Translations under genes and position numbers: made by a program
From: Verrucomicrobia bacterium UBA2970
GTDB lineage: Bacteria > Verrucomicrobiota > Verrucomicrobiia > Limisphaerales > AAA164-E04
Length of the DNA stretch: 5,618 nucleotides
Assembly: GCA_002348345.1 (NCBI GenBank)
Contig: DEAY01000233.1
Coordinates: forward strand, 1 to 5,618
Reading direction: 5' to 3'
Notes under the pieces: generated by a model
Told to the model about the DNA's origin: nothing
What the model saw: the letters and a program-made list of their open reading frames with translations, nothing else
The model's database searches: none
In this document: piece by piece, positions 1 to 5,618 of the stretch
Numbering within the stretch: the stretch's first letter is position 1
Layout: every line of letters begins with the position of its first letter

Positions 1-238
1 CCTTGCCCCGGTTCGGCTGAAGAGACGGACCGGAATCCGGAGCAGGAACCACAGGAGGAGGAGAGGGCAATTCATCGACCGGTTGCACGGTTTCGGTCGG
101 CTTCGAGCAGCCCACCAGACACAGCAGGGCACCCAGCAGCCCCCATCCCCGAGAACGCTGAACCGCAACGCCACGCCCTCCTTCGGCCAACGACCGTGGG
201 GAGACCCTGTGAGCAACGAAGAACGGACTGCGGCCCAT
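1..238 (-). CDS. Lipoprotein, N-terminal part (gene continues beyond the left edge)
   Basis: Read on the minus strand from ATG at 238-236, the frame stays open for 79 codons to the window edge, so this is the 5' part of a gene. Residues 31-44 (GWGLLGALLCLVGC) form a short hydrophobic core ending in a good lipobox, L-V-G-C with the lipidated Cys at 44. A Pro/Thr/Ser/Val-rich linker (SKPTETVQPVDELPSPPPVV) follows, as in many surface lipoproteins. The export signal implies cleavage by signal peptidase II and membrane anchoring. The n-region of about 30 residues before the core is long. A TTG codon at residue 17 would give a more usual 28-residue signal, but neither start has a clear ribosome binding site. 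The functional domain lies outside the window, so no function is assigned. The gene is divergent from the gene starting at 540. Confidence 0.6.
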   Translation of the reverse strand, partial: MGRSPFFVAHRVSPRSLAEGGRGVAVQRSRGWGLLGALLCLVGCSKPTETVQPVDELPSPPPVVPAPDSGPSLQPNRGK

Positions 239-539
239 GCGCTAAACTTGTCGATCAACCCTTTATTTCGTCAAGAATCTTTGCGCGCTCCATCAAGGCC
301 TGAACCGAATCCAATGAGATTGGAATGAGAGCTCAATCGCCTTCTTCCATGCCATGACGGACTCATGGGGTGGTTGCCCATTCCGCGGCGACACCGGAGG
401 AATTGAGACCGATCCCAATTGTCTGCCCCTTTGGAGAACGCCCCCCAGGCCCGCAGTGCGTTTGAGCTCAACCCCATGGTTCCGATCAAAAGGCCTTGCC
501 GACTCCCTCGAGCCCTCTAACTTAGCCCCAAAACGGACC
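239..539. other. Divergent intergenic region, no gene seen
   Basis: About 300 bases separate the divergent lipoprotein gene and the spermidine-synthase-like gene. Frames open across it on both strands show no recognisable protein features. It should hold promoters for both sides. The only candidates I see are weak: TTGACG on the minus strand at 274-269 upstream of the lipoprotein start, without a good -10 partner, and TTGCCG (496-501) with TAACTT (518-523), 16 bases apart, upstream of the plus-strand ATG at 540. There is no strong inverted repeat that would suggest an operator. Confidence 0.4.
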
Positions 540-623
540 ATGATCTTTGCGTTTACCATCTTTGTCAGTGCCTTCCTGCTCTTTCAGGTGCAGCCCGTGA
601 TTGCGAAATACTTGCTGCCGTGG

Positions 624-630
624 TACGTGG
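624..630 (+). other. Frameshift site: one base missing
   Basis: Upstream, the frame from ATG 540 reads ...KYLLPWY up to TAC 624-626 and then turns into nonsense (VAARRCGRS) ending at 722. Downstream, the family sequence resumes in the frame one base back as GSPAVWTICLLFFQ. The sequence TACGTGGCAGC would read Y-G-G-S if it were TACGGTGGCAGC, restoring the expected LLPWYGGSPAVWT. The simplest explanation is loss of one G. No slippery heptamer is present, so programmed frameshifting is unlikely. Confidence 0.8.
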
Positions 631-1621
631 CAGCCCGGCGGTGTGGACGATCTGCCTTCTGTTTTTTCAATGCGGTCTGCTGCTCGGCTATACCTACACC
701 CACCTCTTTGCGAGATTACTGAAACCAAGCCGCCAGGTCATCGTACACCTGAGTTTCCTCGCGGCCTCCCTCCTCCTGCTGCCCATCACACCGGACCCCG
801 GAATGAAGCCCACCGGTGGAGCCGCCCCCTTGCTGGGAATCATCAAACTCCTGCTCTTCACCGTTGGCGTCCCCTACCTCCTCGTCTCAACCACCGGCCC
901 ATTGATTCAGCATTGGTATGGCTTGAGCACCAAGGGAGCATCTCCCTACCGACTCTACGCCCTGTCCAACGTCGGGTCGCTTCTCGGACTCCAGACCTAC
1001 CCCTTTCTCTTCGAACCAAACCTGAGTCTCGATACGCAAACGAGTCTTTGGTCCCTGGGATACGGCCTCTTTGTCGTCCTCGCCGGTGGGTCGGCCATCC
1101 TGGTTTACCGATCCCCGTCTCCCCGCTCCTCCGCATCAAACTCCCGGGAAGAAGCCACCACCACCCGATCTCGATCGATTGATCCTCCGCTTTGGATTCT
1201 CCTCTCGGCCTGCGGCTCGATCCTCCTTCTTTCGAGCACCAACATGATGACCCAAGATGTCGCTGTCATTCCCTTTCTCTGGGTGCTCCCGTTGGCCTTG
1301 TATCTGATTTCCTTCCTCATCGCCTTTGACAGCCCACGGTGCTACCATCGCTGGTTCTGGATGCCGCTTTTCCTGGCCTCCGTTCCCATCTCCATCCTCC
1401 TGCTCAATCAGGCCCATGGGGGCGAGGAACTGGACATTAGAATCCAGGTAACCCTCTATTCAGCGGCTCTGTTTTCCGCCGTGATGGTGTGCCATGGAGA
1501 ATTGGTTCGCATCAAACCGGAAGCCAAGCGTCTGACTTCCTTCTACCTGCTCGTCTCCCTCGGAGGCGCGCTGGGCGGCGCGTTTGTCAACCTCCTCGCC
1601 CCGCGATTATTCAACGGCTTC

Positions 1622-1624
1622 TAG
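1622..1624 (+). other. In-frame amber (TAG) codon inside the disrupted gene
   Basis: The frame reads ...LLAPRLFNGF-TAG-EFHLGILLALALTAI, with hydrophobic membrane-type sequence continuing directly on the other side in the same frame. My recollection of related proteins is an aromatic residue, usually Trp, at this place, so a TGG to TAG change is the simplest origin. The other complete genes in the window end in TGA, so the window gives no support for normal use of TAG as a stop or for its recoding. Confidence 0.75.
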
Positions 1625-1690
1625 GAGTTCCATCTGGGCATTCTCCTCGCCCTAGCCCTGACCGCCATCGGACAGGTCCGCAGTCAATGG

Positions 1691-2632
1691 ATGCAACGTC
1701 GCAGTTGGAGACCCTATGTGGGAGGGTTTCTCTGGATCGGGGTGTGGCTCACCAGCGGGCACTTTCTCTCAAAATACGCCGCCCACTATCAAGAGGGACT
1801 CGTCACCACCACGAGGAATTTTTACGGCGTCCTCCGAGTCTTCGACGACGATCTCGGGAAACCTTACGCACGACGAAAGCTCTACCACGGCCGAATCAAC
1901 CATGGACAACAGTTTCTGGATCCGACGAAACGGGACCGGCCCACCTCGTATTTTGGGACGAACAGCGGCGTCGGGATCGCCCTCCGCCGTCATCCCACCA
2001 TGCAAGCCACCCGTGACGGCCTCTCCAAGGCAGGTATGAAGGTCGGGGTCATCGGACTCGGCGTCGGCACCATCGCCTCCTATGCACGTCCTCATGACGA
2101 GTTTACGTTTTACGAAATCAACCCGGAGGTCGAACGCATCGCGAAGCGCCACTTTCATTTCCTTTCCGATGCCCCATCAAAAATCAAGGGGGTCATGGGA
2201 GACGGGCGCATTTCGCTGGAAAAGGAATTTGAGGCCAACGGACCCCGGCAATTCGATCTTTTCGCCGTCGACGCCTTCAGCGGGGACGCCATCCCCATTC
2301 ATCTCCTGACGAAGGAAGCCTTCGAACTCTACTTCAAACACCTCAAGCCCGAGGGGATCCTCTGCCTCCATATCTCCAACCGTCACATCAATCTCAGACC
2401 CGTGGCCCGAACACTTGCCGATCACTTTGGGATGCGGTCGATTCTGATCAAGAATTCGAGCGACCGCACCGACCTGATCAAGTCATCCTCCTGGATCCTC
2501 GTGACGACGAATGAGGCCTTCCTCAACCATGAGCGCGTTGCGCGCTCCATCCGATCATGGGATGACCGTGATCTCGAGGGCATCCTTTGGACCGACGACT
2601 ACAGCTCCCTGGTGGAAGTCCTGAAACACTGA
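1691..2632 (+). CDS. Spermidine synthase-like SAM-binding domain (C-terminal part of the disrupted gene)
   Basis: This 313-residue stretch, from ATG 1691, holds the intact catalytic-type domain. One hydrophobic segment (10-25) remains at its start, followed by the family motifs RNFYGVLRV (42-50) and LYHGRINHGQQF (65-76). The nucleotide-binding motif is GVIGLGVGT (119-127), followed by an acidic residue at the end of the next strand (FYEINP, Glu142) and by GDGR (170-173). DAFSGDAIPIHLLT (194-207) stands where classical spermidine synthases carry their Asp-containing active-site loop, and WTDDYSSL (300-307) is near the end. The fold prediction is firm; the substrate is unknown. ATG 1691 lies 67 bases after the amber codon in the same frame, so it could only be a secondary start. 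It has no obvious ribosome binding site. I treat it as part of the 540-2632 gene that might still be translated alone. Confidence 0.7.
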   Translation: MQRRSWRPYVGGFLWIGVWLTSGHFLSKYAAHYQEGLVTTTRNFYGVLRVFDDDLGKPYARRKLYHGRINHGQQFLDPTKRDRPTSYFGTNSGVGIALRRHPTMQATRDGLSKAGMKVGVIGLGVGTIASYARPHDEFTFYEINPEVERIAKRHFHFLSDAPSKIKGVMGDGRISLEKEFEANGPRQFDLFAVDAFSGDAIPIHLLTKEAFELYFKHLKPEGILCLHISNRHINLRPVARTLADHFGMRSILIKNSSDRTDLIKSSSWILVTTNEAFLNHERVARSIRSWDDRDLEGILWTDDYSSLVEVLKH

Positions 2633-2649
2633 GTCCCTGGATTCAGGAC
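2633..2649 (+). terminator. Imperfect hairpin right after the spermidine synthase-like stop codon
   Basis: GTCCCTG (2633-2639) can pair with CAGGAC (2644-2649) around the loop GATT, giving six pairs with one bulged C, starting at the first base after TGA. A second GC-rich hairpin, GCCCC-CAC-GGGGC, follows at 2682-2694. Neither is followed by a T tract, so they are poor intrinsic terminators. They could instead be 3'-end stabilising structures or chance. Confidence 0.22.
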
Positions 2650-2779
2650 GGTTGCTCCCAGAACCCTGCGACATAGGCGGCGCCCCCACGGGGCCTGCCC
2701 TTTCGACCCCCTGCTACCCTGCCGGTTACGATCCCAACCATGCTTGCCCACCGCGCCACGCTCTGGTAAGCCACTCGTC

Positions 2780-3655
2780 ATGACGCTTTCCCTCGTTCAG
2801 AGCATCGCCCTCCTCCTGCTTGCCCCCCATGCCTGGGGGCAGTCCCCGGGGGCATCCCAAGCCGCCACGGGTTCAAACGAAGCGGATGATACAACCTCGC
2901 CGCCGTCCCCACTTCCGCGTGCCTGCCCGACGGACTGTGCCACGGAGTATTTTCAAAACGTACCCGAGGAATGGGAATCGGACTATCGACGAGTCATGGA
3001 CAACCTCACCCCACTGCTCGGCTTCTATGACATCGATATCGTTGCCTGGCCCTCGTCGGAACCACCCCCGACCCTCGACGGCCATTCCGTTCAACCGGGC
3101 CAATACGTTGGAGGCCGAGACGATCAGCGGGGGCGCCACCGCACCCTGATGGTCCTGGAAATCGATCTCAACGAATTGAGAAACCAACACGCCCACCGAC
3201 TCTCGGTGATCGCCCACGAATACTTCCATGTTTACCAACGGAATCGAAACCCCTCTCTGAGGGGGAGGTTCGACATCAAGTGGCTGATCGAAGGATCAGC
3301 GGCCGTTTTCGAATCCATGTACCTTGACGAGTATGAACGAGAACCCAATTACTACCAAACGGCACAGCTGCGCCACGCGGACCCCCAATCCTTCGGAGCA
3401 CCCATGGAGCACTACGAAAACGGCGAGGTGAATTACGGCACCTCAACAGCAATGGTCCTCCTTGCCTGCAAGGACGTCGGCTTTCAACGGATGATTGATT
3501 TCTGGAAACGCCGCCCGACCAATCAAAACTGGAAGCGGCTCTTCGAGGATACCTTTGGCATGAGCGTCGAAGCACTCTACGCCGCCGGCCAAGCCGGGGG
3601 GCTCGATGAGCTCAAGCTTTCAGCGATGGGATCGCTCAAGACGATCCGGTATTGA
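2780..3655 (+). CDS. Secreted zinc metallopeptidase-like protein (gluzincin HExxH motif)
   Basis: This encodes a 291-residue protein. ATG 2780 is preferred because it opens directly into a signal peptide (MTLSLVQSIALLLLAPHAWG, likely cut before Gln21). A TTG at 2744 would only add 12 polar residues before it. A low-complexity Ser/Pro/Thr linker runs to about residue 48, then C49 and C53 may pair outside the cytoplasm. The zinc signature is HEYFH (146-150), preceded by a hydrophobic stretch (LSVIA). A likely third ligand, Glu171, sits in the WLIEGSAAVFE segment, the pattern of gluzincin peptidases in which EG(S/A) follows HExxH by about 20 residues. The remainder resembles the helical tail of such domains. 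It should act outside the cytoplasm. Substrate and subfamily are not known, and an inactive scaffold cannot be excluded. It lies 147 bases after the disrupted gene, on the same strand, with its own weak leader and no strong Shine-Dalgarno. Confidence 0.75.
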   Translation: MTLSLVQSIALLLLAPHAWGQSPGASQAATGSNEADDTTSPPSPLPRACPTDCATEYFQNVPEEWESDYRRVMDNLTPLLGFYDIDIVAWPSSEPPPTLDGHSVQPGQYVGGRDDQRGRHRTLMVLEIDLNELRNQHAHRLSVIAHEYFHVYQRNRNPSLRGRFDIKWLIEGSAAVFESMYLDEYEREPNYYQTAQLRHADPQSFGAPMEHYENGEVNYGTSTAMVLLACKDVGFQRMIDFWKRRPTNQNWKRLFEDTFGMSVEALYAAGQAGGLDELKLSAMGSLKTIRY

Positions 3656-3848
3656 TCCACAGTGACCACCGAACCCTCGATTGAAGTCTTTCACAAACCC
3701 ACCTCCACCGATCCCGCCGGGACCGTTCGCTTGGTCCAAGCCAGCGCCGCCGCCGGCACCTAAAAGCCCGTTTCCAGACGCGGAGACGCAATGGGTTCCT
3801 CGGGAGTCAAAAGGAGTCACCCTCTCTGCCTACTCGTCCAAATCCGGG
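3656..3848. other. Convergent intergenic spacer
   Basis: This is the spacer between two convergent stop codons. It is rich in CCG/CCA triplets, so Pro-rich and Gly-rich frames cross it on the two strands, but nothing marks them as genes. It holds a tight palindrome GCTTGG-T-CCAAGC (3729-3741) and a tandem repeat of GGAGTCA (3803-3809 and 3813-3819, period 10). No strong terminator for the plus-strand gene is visible. Confidence 0.4.
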
Positions 3849-5441
3849 TCAAAATTTCAGAACCTCCCTAACCGGGAGGCTCATTCCCGGTGACTGGGGC
3901 GCCCCTCTTGGAACCTCTTTCCGCATCGCCTCCAAGAGGTTGCGGGTGATGGTTTGGACCCGCGGGTCGGGGCCCATAGGCGTGGTGTAAACCGAGGGTC
4001 TGACATAACCCGGCGGCTCGCTCAGCCCGTCGCCCCACCAAATGGTCGCCGCGTTGAAGACGAAGTTCCGCTTCGGCCCCGGATAAAGCGTCGCGGTATA
4101 CTGCCCGCCATTCCATTCCCCGGGACGACTTTGCGTCGGGCCCGAGGCCAAGATCTCAAGCCCGGGAATAGGAGCCGGATCCCCATGCCATTCCCATCCC
4201 ACCAGCCCTGGAATTCCCTCCCCTTCCTTCATCCCTGTTCCCGCGAAGACCCAATGCTCAGGTTGCCGGCAAATCCAATCGGCACCGCCGGTCACGGGCC
4301 CGGTACTTTGAGCTCCGATCAGTTCATTGGCATAAGGTCGTTCGTGCCGTAGTGTTGACATCGATTCAAATTCTCGAGTCCCCCCCGGTGGTCCGAATAC
4401 CCCGATTCGTTCAATGACCCGGTCTGCCTGTCCCTGTTCATCGGGCCAAAGGGCGAGTCTCCCACAAACGGCATTACCCGAAAAGAACGCCACGTTGAGG
4501 CCCGATGCAATCGCCCGCTGCACGTTCCGGAACATCCCAAACGTCCAGTATTCGTCATGCCCCACCGAAAGAAAACCGCTCGCCCGCTCGAGTCCATCGG
4601 GATCCTGGTGGGTGTCGAGGTTTGAGATATAGCTGACATCAAAACCCTGCGCCTCCATCCAAAACGCCAACGGAAACTCCCAGAGCAGGAACTCACCAGA
4701 CCCCGTGCTCAAGGGCGCATCAAAAATCTGACAATACTTTCCGTAAGGGCGGTTGAAGGAAACCCAAACCTTCCCCCCCCACCACCAAGTGTGTTCCCCG
4801 TTGTCATAGAGGGAGAACTGCGCAGGCCAGCGGTTGTAAGCCTGCCACGTGAAGTCACTACACTGAAAGAGATAGTCACATTCACGGTCATCCCTCACGA
4901 TAAAAACCACGTAGCTCTGCCAGCCCCCCTCCATCGACGTCAATTTTCCAAGATAAACGCCGCTCAACCAATCCGCTGGAATGGGCCACTCGAAACGGGG
5001 TTTCCATTGACAATCACGCAATCGCTTCGGACCGATCGGCGGGTCCTCGCCCGTCCTCACCGGAACGGGCCCCCATTGCCCCATGCGCCTCCCCCCACGA
5101 CCCTGATAATACCCCATCCGAAACACTTCCAGCTTCACCATGGCCGCTGGTTGGGCACTCACAAAGATCCGAAGGGAATCCCCCGCCCGGTAACTCGTTC
5201 GCGAACAATAGCCTTCGACCCGGGGAGAGCGATACTTTGTCGCTGGATCCACCTCCGTCTTGGTCAGCATCCAGTCGATAGTACCCGGACGCTCGTTCTC
5301 CTGGGCGATGGCGTTGGAACGTCTCGCCGAAACCTTGGCTTTCGGCGAGCGACAGGCGGACCAGGCCCCCAACGCTCCCGCACCCGCAAGACATTGAAGC
5401 GCCCGACGCCGAGACCAGGATCCTTCTTTGGAGCCACTCAT
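3849..5441 (-). CDS. Tat-exported N,N-dimethylformamidase large-subunit-like protein
   Basis: This encodes a 530-residue protein starting at ATG 5441-5439. The N-terminus carries a twin-arginine signal: SRRRAL (10-15), then a hydrophobic stretch (LQCLAGAGALGAWSAC). Cys30 could be a lipidation site, but W-S-A-C is a poor lipobox. The mature part resembles the large (beta) subunit of N,N-dimethylformamidase: an N-terminal beta-rich segment (RSPRVEGYCSRTSYRAGDSL, 71-90; VFRMGYYQGRGGRRM, 106-120), then FNRPYG (229-234), SNLDTH (273-278), SVGHDEYWT (292-300), AFFSGN (318-323), GTGMKEGEGIPGLVGWEW (401-418) and FNAATIWW (462-469). Dimethylformamidase cleaves DMF to dimethylamine and formate at a mononuclear iron held by two Tyr and one carboxylate. 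Tyr298 in HDEYW is a candidate ligand, but I cannot fix the set by eye. The protein is much shorter than the DMFase large subunit (over 700 residues), no small-subunit gene is present, and export is unlike the cytoplasmic enzyme. The real substrate is therefore unknown, perhaps another amide. Confidence 0.85.
   Translation of the reverse strand: MSGSKEGSWSRRRALQCLAGAGALGAWSACRSPKAKVSARRSNAIAQENERPGTIDWMLTKTEVDPATKYRSPRVEGYCSRTSYRAGDSLRIFVSAQPAAMVKLEVFRMGYYQGRGGRRMGQWGPVPVRTGEDPPIGPKRLRDCQWKPRFEWPIPADWLSGVYLGKLTSMEGGWQSYVVFIVRDDRECDYLFQCSDFTWQAYNRWPAQFSLYDNGEHTWWWGGKVWVSFNRPYGKYCQIFDAPLSTGSGEFLLWEFPLAFWMEAQGFDVSYISNLDTHQDPDGLERASGFLSVGHDEYWTFGMFRNVQRAIASGLNVAFFSGNAVCGRLALWPDEQGQADRVIERIGVFGPPGGTREFESMSTLRHERPYANELIGAQSTGPVTGGADWICRQPEHWVFAGTGMKEGEGIPGLVGWEWHGDPAPIPGLEILASGPTQSRPGEWNGGQYTATLYPGPKRNFVFNAATIWWGDGLSEPPGYVRPSVYTTPMGPDPRVQTITRNLLEAMRKEVPRGAPQSPGMSLPVREVLKF
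3852..3879 (-). terminator. Hairpin plus T-rich tail overlapping the end of the dimethylformamidase-like gene
   Basis: On the minus strand CCTCCC (3879-3874), loop GGTTA, GGGAGG (3868-3863) forms a perfect six-base GC stem. It is followed by TTCTGAAATTTT and the TGA stop. The stem with a T-rich tract looks like an intrinsic terminator, yet it lies inside the last codons (PVREVLKF). Transcripts ending at the T tract would lack the stop codon, so it may act only as a weak or attenuated stop. Confidence 0.3.
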
Positions 5442-5589
5442 TTGCCCGCTATCATTTCATCGCATTCTGCCAATCAAGCCCCTCGAGAAACCCGCCACTG
5501 ACCTTCCCCAATCAAGCTTCTCTCACCCCCTCCTCCACGGGCCAACCAAACGCCAGCGAAGCCGGGCACGGACGCCTCAAGCCCGGGCC
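5442..5589. promoter_or_regulatory. Upstream region of the dimethylformamidase-like gene with a 10-base direct repeat
   Basis: CCAATCAAGC occurs twice, at 5470-5479 and 5508-5517, 38 bases apart, that is GCTTGATTGG on the coding strand of the minus gene. The second half of each contains TTGATT, a fair -35-like hexamer, but no convincing -10 box follows at 16-18 bases. The copies lie 29 and 67 bases before the ATG. They could be binding sites for a regulator or chance. No good Shine-Dalgarno precedes the ATG. Confidence 0.25.
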
Positions 5590-5618
5590 ATGAAAAAGTC
5601 AACCAGACGAACCACGAT
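5590..5618 (+). CDS. Possible start of a Tat-exported protein (runs off the right edge)
   Basis: ATG 5590 opens a frame reading MKKSTRRTT to the window edge, with the next codon beginning AT (Ile or Met). Two lysines followed by S-T-R-R-T-T and a hydrophobic residue resemble the n-region of a twin-arginine signal. Only nine codons are visible and no Shine-Dalgarno precedes it. A competing reading exists on the minus strand: a frame open from the edge to TGA at 5577, ending VRLVDFFMARA. Both are too short to decide. Confidence 0.3.

Larger units (their letters stand above)
620..1624 (+). pseudogene. Membrane-domain fragment of the disrupted spermidine synthase-like gene
   Basis: This is the longest open stretch of the membrane half, 334 residues if read from GTG 620. 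That GTG is probably not a real start, because the family N-terminus (MIFAFTIF... to LLPWY) lies upstream in another frame at 540-626. Nine hydrophobic segments can be seen at about residues 7-30, 38-56, 69-95, 143-163, 190-206, 213-236, 245-263, 275-291 and 306-327. One more lies upstream of the frameshift and two lie after the amber stop. Family hallmarks seen are GSPAVWT near the start, the QDVAVIPFLWVLPLALYL stretch (212-229), CHGELVRIKP (291-300) and the Gly-rich SLGGALGG (313-320). A charged loop at 164-189 probably links the two halves of the bundle. The stretch ends at the amber codon after FNGF. Confidence 0.7.
540..2632 (+). pseudogene. Fused membrane/spermidine synthase-like protein, disrupted by a frameshift and an amber stop
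   Basis: One gene of this family is spread over three open segments. It starts at ATG 540 (MIFAFTIFVSAFLLFQ...), typical of the family N-terminus, and ends at TGA 2630-2632. Restoring one base near 627 and reading through TAG 1622-1624 gives a continuous 697-residue protein. It would have roughly twelve membrane segments followed by a Rossmann-fold spermidine-synthase-like domain, the layout often called fused MFS/spermidine synthase. The biological reaction of this family is not established. True spermidine synthases are soluble and transfer aminopropyl groups from decarboxylated SAM; that activity should not be assumed here. Apart from the two lesions the frame is well preserved, which argues for recent inactivation or sequence error rather than an old relic. 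No clear Shine-Dalgarno site precedes ATG 540. A gap of 147 bases separates it from the next plus-strand gene. Confidence 0.85.

Noticed and set aside
354..539. Extension of the plus-strand frame upstream of ATG 540
   Set aside because: The frame is open to 354, but the sequence is Pro/Arg-rich and unlike the family N-terminus, which begins at the ATG at 540. The GGAGG at 396-400 is not placed before a usable start.
621..630. Programmed -1 ribosomal frameshift at the break in the spermidine synthase-like gene
   Set aside because: There is no X-XXY-YYZ slippery heptamer and no strong downstream structure; a missing base restores the exact family sequence.
3729..3741. Palindrome GCTTGGTCCAAGC as a terminator
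   Set aside because: The one-base centre leaves no proper loop and no T tract follows on either strand.
3620..3820. Gly-rich frame on the minus strand between the convergent genes
   Set aside because: It overlaps the end of the metallopeptidase-like gene, is low complexity and has no signal of coding beyond composition.
3681..3893. Small Pro-rich frame on the plus strand
   Set aside because: Starts at TTG without a ribosome binding site, is low complexity and overlaps the end of the minus-strand gene; it reflects CC-rich spacer composition.
4791..5501. Long plus-strand frame opposite the dimethylformamidase-like gene
   Set aside because: Shadow of the well-supported minus-strand gene; it is Arg/Pro/His-rich with no recognisable motif.
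5577..5618. C-terminal tail of a minus-strand gene entering from the right edge
   Set aside because: The 13-codon frame ending at TGA 5577 is possible, but it is too short to support and competes with the plus-strand MKKSTRRTT start.

Overview
This 5.6 kb window is GC-rich, densely coding bacterial DNA with no RNA genes, CRISPR, insertion sequence or phage signature. A taxonomic guess can only be weak. A Tat-exported dimethylformamidase-like protein, a giant membrane protein fused to a spermidine-synthase-like domain, and poor Shine-Dalgarno sites together would fit a Planctomycetota/Verrucomicrobiota-type or similar environmental Gram-negative bacterium. This is inference, not identification.

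Layout from left to right: (1) positions 1-238, minus strand, hold the first 79 codons of a lipoprotein gene that runs off the left edge, with a clear lipobox LVGC. (2) Positions 239-539 are a divergent intergenic region with no convincing gene. (3) Positions 540-2632, plus strand, hold a membrane-embedded 'fused MFS/spermidine synthase-like' gene of about 697 codons. It is broken twice: one base is missing near 627, and an in-frame amber codon lies at 1622-1624. The rest of the reading frame is well preserved, so the damage is either recent or an assembly error. (4) Positions 2780-3655, plus strand, encode a secreted 291-residue protein with a gluzincin-type HEYFH zinc motif and a downstream Glu. 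(5) Positions 3656-3848 are a short convergent spacer. (6) Positions 3849-5441, minus strand, encode a 530-residue Tat-exported relative of the large subunit of N,N-dimethylformamidase. A hairpin followed by a T-rich tract overlaps its last codons. (7) Positions 5442-5618 are the upstream region of that gene, with a 10-base direct repeat and perhaps the first codons (MKKSTRRTT) of another Tat-exported protein at the right edge.

No shared pathway can be shown. The common theme is the cell envelope: a lipoprotein, a polytopic membrane protein, a secreted metallopeptidase-like protein and a Tat substrate. I see no sign of a defence system or a mobile element. The observations most worth checking are the double lesion in the spermidine-synthase-like gene and the exported amidase-like enzyme.
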